Part shown: positions 32,187-44,700 of the stretch, piece by piece
Position numbering within the stretch: the stretch's first letter is position 1
How the letters are laid out: each line of letters starts with the position of its first letter
Origin: Mytilus trossulus
Taxonomy: Eukaryota; Mollusca; Bivalvia; Mytilida; Mytilidae
NCBI RefSeq assembly: GCF_036588685.1
Contig: NC_086378.1
Coordinates: 13,371,578-13,435,577, forward strand
Direction: 5' to 3'
Length of the DNA stretch: 64,000 nt
Made by a program: the position numbers and the translations under genes
Notes under the pieces: model-generated
Databases searched by the model: none
The model's input: the letters and a program-made list of their open reading frames with translations, nothing else
What the model was told of the DNA's origin: nothing

Positions 32187-32192
32187 TTATTG
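32187..32192 (-). terminator. Candidate polyadenylation signal of the LRR gene
   Basis: AATAAA on the minus strand about 390 nt downstream of the LRR gene stop codon. AATAAA is frequent by chance in such AT-rich DNA. Confidence 0.3.
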
Positions 32193-32583
32193 GATCCTTA
32201 GATTTTGTGTTGTGCAACAAGGACGCCGCATAATGTATTATATTTTATCGTCGTCTCTTTCTTTTTAAATCATACATTATCTGAGCTCAAACTCCTTTCA
32301 AAAGTCAACCAAAGTCAAATGTTAATTTCATTTAGCATGAAAAACACTCGTCCTATGACTAATAAAACAAAAGTATATGATAAAAAACACAATATTATAA
32401 TGATTTAAACCTTCTTAATAAAAATGTAAAAAATCTTTTGTATTTTTAGATTTTTTTAAAGTAATTTAACCAAAGAAAGTTCAGTTACGGGTATTCTAAA
32501 AATCAATTACCGCTTGAAAATCTTCTCTGTAATAGCTATTTGCATTAGATGTTTAACTTGCTAACTGGATCGCAATGTATCAA

Positions 32584-32717
32584 CTAGATCGATGGGTGTA
32601 CTAATCTTGTTTCAGCAGATGCACAACAATATTTTCGTATTACAACGAATGCAATAACAAAAAGTACTACAAAAACACCAGTTACTGTTCCAGCTATAAT
32701 ACCTGAATAGTCGTCTT
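32584..32717 (-). CDS. Transmembrane and tail exon
   Basis: 134 bp: EDDYSGIIAGTVTG, hydrophobic VFVVLFVIAFVVI, then RKYCCASAETRLVHPSI-stop. Positive charge and a CC pair just inside the membrane suit a type I topology and palmitoylation. Acceptor TTTTCAG. Confidence 0.88.
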
Positions 32718-35700
32718 CTGAAAAAGATAAGGATATTTTTTTGACTGCAATACTAGGCAACATTTTGTTTCAGATATATTTTTTACATTTAGACTTACAT
32801 CTTAACACAAAAAGCTAAAATATCACGTGTTTGTGCAAAGTCTTTCAACTAAAAATATATAATGGTTGGTCTATATCATATTGTCCTTTTAAGCTGTTCG
32901 AAAAATAGATTGATCTCTTTTTTTATTATCATATAATTATTGACTATTGATGAGGTTGATAAATTTTAGTACCAATTGAAATCAAAAGTTAACAATTGCT
33001 TTAATATATGTCTTCTTATTCTTAAACAATTTTCTTGTATTTGCTCGGATATTCACTACATTTACAACCAATCCTTGCCTTTTAAAAAAATATATCATCG
33101 CCAATTGTATTAAGCTGAATATTTAATAAAACTTATTAAGAAATAAACCCAAATACGACAAAAACAAAAAGAGGAGTAAAATTTACACCGAAAACAAGAA
33201 TAAAAACCCTCAAGAATTTACATAACATGACGTAAAAAACAAACGGCATTGACGTTGCCTTGGAACATCTATTTTTACAACAAAAAAAATAAAAAAAATG
33301 TAGGTACAAGGACGTTTTTCCAAATCTTATATAAACCACTTTTCGGTTTAGCCGGGGTGAATATAATGATTTATCAAAAGAGGATTACTTATAATATAAG
33401 CCAAATAGAACACAGAAAATTTATAGTCATATTATAAAAATGTATATATAAAAGCTATACAATAACTGTTTCACAGATGATACCGGATATGTTCCTTATG
33501 TGGAAACTACAATACACTTCCCTTTTCATTAATTTAACCTACCGAAATAGACGATTTACCATATTTGAAATAACATAAACATTACGACAGGTGCCACATG
33601 CAATTCATGATCTGCTTACTTTTTCGGAGCACCTGAGTTCACCCCCATTTTTTTGTTGGGTTCGTGTTGCTTAGTCTTTAATTTTCTAGGTTGTCTTTTG
33701 TACTATTATTTGTATGTTTGTCTTTTAGTTTTAGCCATGGCGTTGTCATTTTATTATCATTCTATGGGTTTGTCTGTCCCTCTGGTATCTTTCGTCCCTC
33801 TTTTTGAATGCAAAAACAGCAAACCACTGAATTAAGTGCAATAATATTCATGTCAAGAAAACGTTTCCTTTTTTTAATGCAAATTATAAACACGGTGAAA
33901 ACTTCTAATTAAAAATTAAGCTACTGCAGCATTAATCCAGCACACAAAAGAAGGATTGATTCCGTGATGTTATAACAGACCATGTTAAACCGCCAGCCTT
34001 GAAAGAATAAGTTTCTTATCAAAGAAATTTACTCACCAGACCTGGGACTGACGTAACTTTTGGTAGTATTCAAAGGGGAATTATCTCCTGCTGTAAAATA
34101 ATTTATATTTGTATTAATAACCAACACTTATTATGAACACACAATAGATATTTTTTTTACATTTATCAACGAAACAGAACACAATCGAAAAAAAAAAGCA
34201 ACATTCATTGAACCTAAACCTAAGTTTTTGTATGAGTGTATATAACTAAGATAGATCAAATTTAGCCAGAATGTAGATTTTCCCATGCTTTCATTGAATA
34301 TATGCTACTTGTATCAAGTATTGGACATCGTGCTATCACCAACACTAGAATATACGAATTAGTAACTACCGGTTATAAATATATTACGACGCATCATTAA
34401 CAAATCGAAATCTTAAAAATATGTATGGGTATTGGTATTAAAAAGATAAAACAAATATACTGAACCCCAAGGCAAAAACCAAGAGGCCCTGAATAACCTG
34501 TGTCTCTCACCTATGTCTATGCGTGTATTAATATGATTTAAACATCCATTTATTAAATTTTTTTATTTATATTACTTGTCAAATTCAAACAAGGTTAATT
34601 TTTACACATCGTTATCATTAATAATGTTCAGGTAAAAATTATACAAACAATGTCTACATTTTACTCAAAGCCGTTATGTTGTGCGCTAAATGTAAGCACG
34701 AGTTTTTTGCTTTTAAATCAAAATAGACATAAAAAGACATTTTCAATGTACCATATTCTATGTTGTTGAAAAATCATTCAAGAGTCGGACGGAAAACCCC
34801 TCCAATTCCCTCCTTTAAACATATTTCTGCTGTTTCTGAATTAATTTTGCAGGTTGCAGTTTTCATAAATATTTTGGACATTCTATCCATGTACATAAGA
34901 AGATCGTTGAACAATCGTCATGGTAGAACTTGTTTGGACTTAATTGATTATTGAGATGGCGGATTTATCGAAATTCACTATTTGGTTAACCCATCAGATA
35001 CAATTTGTATACACCGACTGGAACACCCGTCAATGTTTGATATTCAACTTACTGTAAATTGTTGACAATTAGTGTTATTTGTTTGAAGAAAATTTATTTG
35101 CCATGAAAACTAAGCAGCCAAAAAGTAATCAAGTTGTTCTGGTTTATTTTACAATGAATATCATATACCTACAATTCTTAAATAACATCTTTTCTTAGTT
35201 TGGTATACACTGTTTATTCTTAATCAAATCAATCAAACACATTTCCGTATAAACATTACACTCTTTCTTTCACACACATCAATTATTCACAATCAAGAAA
35301 GGACACATATTATAGTCAAGAATAGAAACTATTACAAAATTCTGTTTTAGTAGCGGTGACTAGTTTGTAATTTCACCATACCCAACCTCCTTGTTGTTTA
35401 CTGTTATATCTATCTATAATGATCTTGGCTCTGTACACATGTAGTTCATGAGGACAACATTTTTGTAAAAAATTACCAAAAAAATGCGAAAAGTTGTGAA
35501 ATAAGGACAAGCACCCAGGAAGGGGCCAATTCAAAATTTTGATCACGCCGATTTATTTATAGAGCTGACTTTGCTAAACAGTGTTGCTGTTTATGATTAA
35601 TATATATATGTTATAATATTCCAAATAATAACCAACAACTGCAAAATATACTCAAAATTATTTATTCCGGGGCAGGAAACCAACAAAGGGTGTCTGATGT

Positions 35701-38700
35701 GTCTTAAAATTTAACGGCAGATAGATCTAGAGTGACCGATTGACCCCAATGTCAAATTTTATCAAAATGCTTTTGATTCAGAGATATAAGCCAAAACCTG
35801 CATTTTACCCCGATGTTCTACTTTTAGTCATTGTGGCTAATTTGGTAAATGAGTGGGATCATCAGATACATTTTAAAGCTATATATCATAAGGACAAATT
35901 AGTCTTATTTTTGTATTATGTCGTTCAGAAGTTTCAGATGTAAAGATTTTTGTAAAAGCCAACAGACGACGACGGACGACGATCGCTCAGTGACGAGAGA
36001 GTCCACTTCGCCGTTTGAATTTTAAGGAAATGAATACAGATGTGCGCAGGCTTAATCTGTTAATAACAAGTAATTTAAGGCAGTGCTAACGACCGCTCTA
36101 TAGGTTAACTTCGGAACAGTTTAGCAGACCTGTAATTTAACTTAATACCTAGCACATCAGACTTCATGTCTGCTTTTTACGGAATGCTGCAGACCAGTCC
36201 TGAGGACAAGTTTCACAGAACAGACCTGTTCCTAGGAAAGGTCAGCTAGAAAACATCAGACCTGCGGACATGTCAGCTTGACCAGAACAGACCTGACCGG
36301 ACGAGACCTGTGGACAGGTCTACTGGACCAGACCAGACTTGCGAACAGGTCTGATTGACCGGACAAGACCAGATATATGTGTACATGTATGCTTGACCGG
36401 ACCAGATCCGACCTGTGGACAGGTCTGCTTGATCTGATAAGACCTATGGACAAGTTTGCTATCTAACAGATTTTACTGGTGGTATTGTTGATGTTTGTTT
36501 TCACTGAAAAAGGACACTGATACTCATATGACATTTATGACAAGTCAGTAATATGACAGTTGTTTTTCATTCGTTGATGTTTAAGCTTTTGATGAAGTAA
36601 TTTACGTTTTGAATTTTTCTATAGAGTTCAGATTTTTTTTTCTCACTTTCTGCAAACGTCATACTTACTTGTTGTTATTTCTGTAGTTTCAACAGTATTC
36701 GGAGTTGATGCTAGAGCGCCAGTCGTTGTTTCCATTGTTGTTATGACGTCACTTTCTTGTGCTGTAAAAAAATGTTAAATTGATTGATGTTTATTTATAT
36801 GCAGGTTATTTCGGCAAAACTCAAACTTGATCTGTAACTCTTCTTGTTTAGTTCACATACCAAAATTCGCCCAAATTTTGAAGGCGTTTAGAAAAAAACT
36901 CAGTATAATTGTTTGTTGCGGGATGACGGAATGACGTAATTATGGAATAACAGAATTTCGGAAGGACGGACAAGGGTAAAACTTTATGACACCGACAACT
37001 GCGTTGCGGGGCCATACAAATAGTATATAATTGTTAAAATGTTGTACTTTTACGCTAAATACTGTTCGGTTTTGCACTTGAATTTTTATTTACATTTTGA
37101 AGTTTTTTTTACTTATTACTAATGGCCTGTGTGCTACATCGCCACCGCTAACCAAATCACACATGGAGGTATTTATAGTTAATTATGACTTCGCTATAAA
37201 CATGTAATGTTCTCTAATCATATTAATTCTTATTTCAAACATTGATAAAATTTGTTCAACTTTTTACTACAAAGGTTTTTCTTCTCCATACATGTTTGCC
37301 TGGCATATTCTGACATACTTACATACTGAGGTTAGAAAAGATTTTTTTTAGATAAAACACTGTTATTTGTTTTTTTTCTAATGATAGTATTTTGTACCTG
37401 TGCAATTTGTGAAATTAAAGTCAACCAGCATTATGCTTGATCCATGACACATTGCCCCTGCATCACCAATAGTCTGATTTTGTAGAAATAACTTTAGGTG
37501 TAACAATTCACAACATGTCAGTGGATTGTCACTTAAATACCTAAAAAAAGAAACGATACATTTAAACTTTGAAATCTTTTTTTTCGCAGTGTTCATGTAG
37601 CATGGACATAGTCCCTCCGTCTTAATTTGTGAATACAATTATCAATTTACCATTAAAAACCCATAATGGCAAAGGGTGATATGTACATGAAGTTCGAGGA
37701 ACAACAGAAATAATATACTTTTACATACTGTTCTGCTTCAAATGTTTTAAAAATACACAATTTCTTTTTTAATTGTCGTTTGTTTTTTGTTCACTTTTTG
37801 TGTCGTTGTTTTCTTCTTATAGTTAACAATTGTAATTTATGTAAGGAAAACGGTATGTTTTATCCATTTTTGTTTTATTCTTCTTAAACTATCCAGTTCA
37901 TGCGGTTCACATCCAGTTAACATAACTCGACAATGGAACTTATAGTTCTCAAAAGTATTAGACTTATAGTTTAATACGCCAGACTCGCGTTTCGTCTACA
38001 TACGACTCATTAGTAACGCTCACATCATAATAGTTATAAAGCAAAACGACTATAAGGTTGAAGAGCATTGAGGACCAAAAATTCCAAATATTTTTGCCAA
38101 AGACGGCTAAGGTAATTTATTTCTGGAATAAGAAAATCCTTAGAATAATTCATAACTATGTAAACAGGATAAAAATGATCTTATATATTGATATTTATAT
38201 TCATGATATTGTCAACACCGAAGTGTTGACTACTTGACTTGTGATATCCTCGGGGACGAAACGTCAACCAGCAGTGGAATTTAAAGTAGTAGTTTATATG
38301 TGTAATTATAGTTAAATGATGAAATGATGTTTATTCATGTACTTCAACAAGTAAAAACAGACAAATAACTTGCACTGCACTGAAATAAGTGAAAACAGAT
38401 AAATTAATTGCATTCTGAAATAAACCCACACACCAACAATGGATGATACAATAGTGTCGATATTCAGCATGTTCAGTGTACTCAAAATATCATGTGTATA
38501 AGTATGAACGTAACTGGCGACAAATATCAGGTGTATTATATGTAAGTAATTGGCGACAAGTATCATGTGTATATGTATGTACTAAATTGGTGACAAATAT
38601 CATGTGATATGAACGTTCTTTACTGGCGACAAATACCATGTGTATTTGATTCGAGACGATTCGGTACATAGTAAATTTGCTGGTTGGTCCTTTTTAAAGA

Positions 38701-41700
38701 CTTTTATAAATATATATATTTATATATTCGACCTGTTAGTCAAATGCGTTTTGTTCCAATATACTTTTTCACTTTTTTGGTCTTTTGGAAAATGTTGTTT
38801 GTGCTGTTTTTTTAAACCCTTCTACAACCAAATTTGTTTTACATGCACACGTATAAAAATTGCGGCTTATCTCCAATGCATTAATAGGTTTGAACGTAAT
38901 TTTCAATGGATTCATTGATGGCGATCCGATGGATAAATATGTTGTAGAATTGTCACTGACTGTATCTTACATTAATTTGTAGGATCTTTTACTATAGATA
39001 ATTGAGCTGATCTGTAACAAAAACATCTCCATGCCTTATATATCATGTACTGTAGTACGACGCTTGATTAAAACTGACGAGGAAAGGTAACACACGGCCA
39101 GCGAAAGCTTTATTATTGTAGAGCCCAGGTGGTCGTGTGGTCTACCGGGACGGCTGCAGTGCAGGCGATTGGGTGTCACGATATCACAGTAGCATGGGTT
39201 CGAATCCCGGCGAGAGAAGAACAAAAAAATTGCGAAAGCAAATTTACAGACTGATCTAACATTGTTGTGTTGATGTTTAGACGACTTGTATATACATAAT
39301 GTACACAGCCATGTATCACCATCATTGATGGCGATCCGATGGATAAATCTGTTGTAGAGTTGTCACTGACTTAGACGTACTTATAAATATAATTATTTTC
39401 TGTGAATGTATCTTACTCTAATTTGTAGGATCCTTTACTATAGATAATTGAGCTCATCTGTAACAATAACATCTCCATGCCTTACATATCATGAACTGTA
39501 GTACGACGCTAGATTGAAACTGACGAGGAAAGGTAACACACGGCCAGCGAGAGCTTAATAATTGTAGAGACCAGGTGGTCGTGTGGTCTAGCGGGACGGC
39601 TGCAGTGCAGGCGATTTGGTGTCACGACATCACAGTAGTATGGGTTTGAATCCCGGCGAGGGAGGAACAAAAAATTTGCGAAAGCAAATTTACAGATCTT
39701 ACATTGTTGGGTTGATGTTGAGACGAGTTGTATATAAATAATGTACTCAGCTATGTATCACCATCATTGATGGCGATCCGATGGATAAATATGTTGTAGA
39801 GTTGTCACTGACTCAGACGAACTAATAAATATACAGTAATTACTTTCTGTGACTATCTTACATTAATTTGTAGGATCCTTTACTATAGATAATTGAGCTG
39901 ATCTGTAACAATAACATATCCATGCCTTATATATCATGTACTGTAGTACGACGCTAGATTAAAACTGACGAGGAAAGGTGTTACCTTTCCTCGTCAGTTT
40001 TAATCTAGCGGCGTTCTACATGATATATAAGGCATGGAGATGTTAATATTGTTACAGATCGACTCAATTATCTATAATAACGGATTCTACAAATAAATGT
40101 AAGATACAGTAACAGAAAATAATTGTATTTATAAGTACGTCTGAGTCAGTGACAACTAGTACGCCGCTAGATTAAAAATGACGAGGAAAGGTAATACACG
40201 GCCACTGAAAGTTTTATTTTTGTAGAGCCCAGGTGGTCCTGTGGTCTATCGGGACGGTTGCAGTGCAGGCGATTTGGTGTCATGATATCACAGTAGCATG
40301 GACTTGAATCCCGGCGGGGGAAGAACCAAAAATTTGCGAAAGCAAATTTACAGATATAACATTGTTGGGTTGATGTTTAGACGAGTTGTATATAAATAAT
40401 GTACTCAGCCATGTATCACCATCATTGATGGCGATCCGATGGATGAATATGTTGTAGAGTTGTCACTGACTCAGACGAACTAATAAATATAATTACTTTC
40501 TGTGACTATCTTACATTAATTTGTAGGATCCTTTACTATAGATAATTGAGCTGATCTGTAACAATAACATCTCCATGCCTTATATATCATGTACTGTAGT
40601 ACGACGCTAGTTAAAACTGACGAGGAAAGGTGTTACCTTTCCTCGTCAGTTTTAATCTAGCGGCGTTTTACATGATATATAAGGCATGGAGATGTTTATA
40701 TTGTTACAGATCGGCTCAATAATCTATAATAAAGGATCCTACAAATAAATGTAAGATACAGTCACAGAAAATAATTATATTTATAAGTACGTCTGAGTCA
40801 GTGACAACTAGTACGCCGCTAGATTAAAAATGACGAGGAAAGGTAATACACGGCCACTGAAAGTTTTATATTTGTAGAGCCCAGGTGGTCCTGTGATCTA
40901 TCGGGACGGTTGCAGTGCAGGCGATTTGGTGTCATGATATCACAGTAGCATGGACTTGAATCCCGGCGGGGGAAGAACCAAAAATTTGCGAAAGCAAATT
41001 TACAGATCTAACATTGTTGGGTTGATGTTTAAACGAGTTGTATATACATAATGTACACAGCCATGTATCACAATCATTGATGGCGATCCGATGGATACAT
41101 CTGTTGTAGAGTTGTCACTGACTCAGACGTACTTATAAATATAATTATTTTCTGTGACTGTATCTTACTCTAATTTGTAGGATCCTTTACTATAGATACT
41201 TGAGCTGATCTGTAACAATATCATCTCCATGCCTTACATATCATGAACTGTAGTACGACGCTAGATTAAAACTGACGAGGAAAGGTAACACACGGCCAGC
41301 GAAAGCCTTATCATTGTAGAGACCAGGTTATCGTGTGGTCTAGCGGGACAGCTGCAGTGCAGGCGATTTGGTGTCACGACATAACAGTAGTACGGGTTCG
41401 AATTCCGGCGAGGGAGGAACAAAAATTTGCGAAAGCAAATTTACAGATATAACATTGCTGGGTTGATGTTTAGACGAGTTGTATATAAATAATGTACTCA
41501 GCCATGTATCACCATCATTGATTGCGATCCGATGGATAAATATGTTGTAGAGTTGTCACTGACTCAGACGAACTAATAAATATAATTACTTTCTGTGACT
41601 ATCTTACATTAATTTGTAGGATCCTTTACTATAGATAATTGAGCTGATCTGTAACAATAACATCTCCATGCCTTATATATCATGTACTGTAGTACGACGC

Positions 41701-44700
41701 TAGATTAAAACTGACGAGCGTCAGTTTTAATCAAGCGGCGTTCTACATGATATATAAGGCATGGAGATGTTTATATTGTTACAGATCGGCTTAATTATCT
41801 ATAATAAAGGATCCTACAAATCAATGTAAGATACAGTCACAGAAAATAATTTTATTTATACGTACGTCTGAGTCAGTGACAACTAGTACGCCGCTAGATT
41901 AAAACTGACGAGGAAAGGTAACACAAGGTCACTGAAAGTTTTATTTTTGTAGAGCCCAGGTGGTCCTGAGGTCTATCGGGACGGTTGCAGTGCAGGCGAT
42001 TTGGTGTCATGATATCACAGTAGCATGGACTTGAATCCCGGCGAGGGAAGAACGAAAAATTTGCGAAAGCCAATTTACAGATCTAACATTGTTGGGTTGA
42101 TGTTTAGACGAGTTGTATATACATAATGTACACAGCCATGTATCACAATCATTGATGGCGATCCAATGGGTACATCTGTTGAAGGGTTGTCACTGACTCA
42201 GACGTACTTAGATATAAATATATTAAGTTAAATCTTATTGTGAGTGTTGTCATGTTTGTTTAAAAGAACGTCATTTGAACAGCTATCGTTTAAAGAAAAG
42301 AAGAGGTTATTTGTTCAAGAATGGTTCAGGCTGGTCTGAATTTCACTTCAACATGTATTTTATTTTTTAAAGTGAGGGGGGTATTGTCGATATAAATTCA
42401 AAAATCATCAAACAGTTTGACACTGATTGTGATAGCCAATCATTCTATGTGTATTTATTTACAACCCAGTACGATGATAGTACATAGTCATTTAAGGCCA
42501 GTCATCTACAATAAGGTGGTAAATAGACAACTTTTTATTGTAAAAACAAATAAAGTACTTGATTAAATGATGTACAAATATGCTATTTATTAGTTAATGT
42601 TTTGAATTATAAGTTGTTCAGAACCAACAGATGGCGTTTGGACTGGCGCCACACACACTTTTTTCATATTTCTTTCAAAACTTACAAAATTAACAAACAT
42701 TTGTGAAATCACTCAAACATAAAGCGAAGTATTGAAAAATAACGTAAATATTTGCGTTATAACATAAACCTTTGCGAAATAACGCAAACCTTTGCATTAT
42801 ACGGTATATTTTCTGTAACACAAAAGACATTAGATAAACAGGGCAAAAAAGCTACGTTCAGCTTACTTAGCAAAGCATATGATGCTTTTTTCATATAGAA
42901 ACTTTACTATCTTTATTTGATATTTATGATACAAGTATAATGAAATATGCCAGTGAAGTCTGGGGTTTTCATAAAGCCGAATATATAGAAAAATTGCATT
43001 TGTATTATATGGAAAGAATTTTAAAAGTTAGAAAAGGAACTGTAAAGAACATGGTATGTTTTGAGTAAGGCAGAGTGCCCTTGGATGTAAATAGATATTT
43101 GAAACTGGTAACGTACTGGTTGAGATTGTTAGACACAGAGAACTTTATTTCAAAACATGTATATAAAGATATGTACGAATCTTGTTGTGTGAAGCCAAAT
43201 GACAAGCTAAATTTGTCTTGTAAAGTACAAGATATATTATGTAAATATGGTTTTAGTGACGTTTGGTTTTCACAGAGAGTTAGAAATAGTCAATTATTTT
43301 GAGTGAATTTAAACAAAGAGTAATAGATAATTATAAATCTGAAGGTTTATCATATTTTGAAAATTCGCCGAAATGTACTTTGTATCAGTATTTACAAGAT
43401 GACCACACTATGCAACTATAGCTTAGTCGCCCATTAAACAGTATAGATCTTATATTACAAGATATAGAATTAATGTTCATGCACTATGAATAGAAACAGG
43501 TAGATGCTATGGTATAGCCAGAAAAGAACGTTTGTGTAGTTTGTGTAATAAAAATGCTATTGAAGATGAGTATCATTTTATTTTAGAATGTGATAAATAT
43601 AACGACATCAAATTTAAAAATATGAAGAGTTATAACTTTGTGAAACCATCTACTTTTAATTAGTGCAACTGTTATCTGTAAGAAATGTTAAAGAGCTAAA
43701 CATCCTTGAAAAATATTTATTTTCTGTAGTTATTCAAGTGTTTAATTTTAGTTTAATATGTCGTTATGTCATACTCCGCTTAATTCTTTCATTGATTTAT
43801 ATAATTTGTTTATACATGTTATATTATGCTTTATATTATCTATTGGATATTTATATTGTGTAAATCCAATAAGCTGTATTTGCTTACGGGAATAAAGTAT
43901 TATTATACTGCAACCATTTGTTTTATCTTATTTGATCGGAGTCACCTATTAATAATGGTAGAGACTATATATCGTAATCATGGATAACAGTAAATCTAGT
44001 CTGACACTGCTTTAGTTTAGATTCAGTTTTATAAAAAAATGTTTTTATCGAATATGGTAAAAATGTATACATACAGAGTGGTTAACGTTCGTAGGTTTTG
44101 AAATGCCCCTAGCTGTATTGTAGTTATTTGATTGTTGTTCAAATACCTAAAACAAAATTATGGTGATGTTTCATATATTTTACACTACGGAAATTGTTTA
44201 TTTTCATTGATATGTGAACATTAATTACATAAGTTTACATAATAATATTGGTGTGAACATGACGCAAGTTGGTCATAAAATTTTAGATAGAGGCAACAAC
44301 AGTTAACACATGGTTTGACATTATTAATGAAAAGTCAGGTAAATATTTGTGTAAGTTGCCTTGGATTAAACAATTAAAATTTGTGAATACAGTTAAGATT
44401 AGTATTTGAAATCACTAAAATCATAGTAATTGTATACAAGCACATTGAGTATATCCTTTAAGGATAACAACTAGAGACTATCAAGAGCCTGTGCCATATA
44501 ATGCAAAACGCAAACAAAAATGGTAGTAATTAAGGACAATAACTCCAACTAGAAGTCAGACAATTTCCGCCATTTGTCTTTATTATAGATCTTGTCTTGC
44601 TGATAATGTTTGTTTCTAAAAGTTTCTTTATAGCTCAAAGTTGTGTTGGTGATGTACATGTATGTTCAAATCCAACGATACGTCTAATTCGGTAGGTCAC

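Noticed and set aside
38210..38290. Possible third hammerhead-like motif (GTGATATCC...GGGGACGAAACGTC)
   Set aside because: GAAACGTC is present, but the expected CUGAUGA reads CTTGTGA and I could not form stem I; similarity may be chance or deep decay.
39036..39224. 62-codon minus-strand ORF and a possible real tRNA gene in the array
   Set aside because: The block has A- and B-box-like segments but spacing and arms do not give a clean cloverleaf, and it is a repeat in several copies; called a tRNA-derived repeat.
38913..42200. CRISPR-like array
   Set aside because: Units are 400-660 bp with tRNA-like heads and palindromes in an animal intron; spacing and size do not fit CRISPR.
37541..44074. 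Search for further LRR exons between the LRRCT exon and exon e''
   Set aside because: No 72-bp segment with the xLxxNxI pattern and flanking AG/GT was found; the interval is repeats and a LINE fragment.
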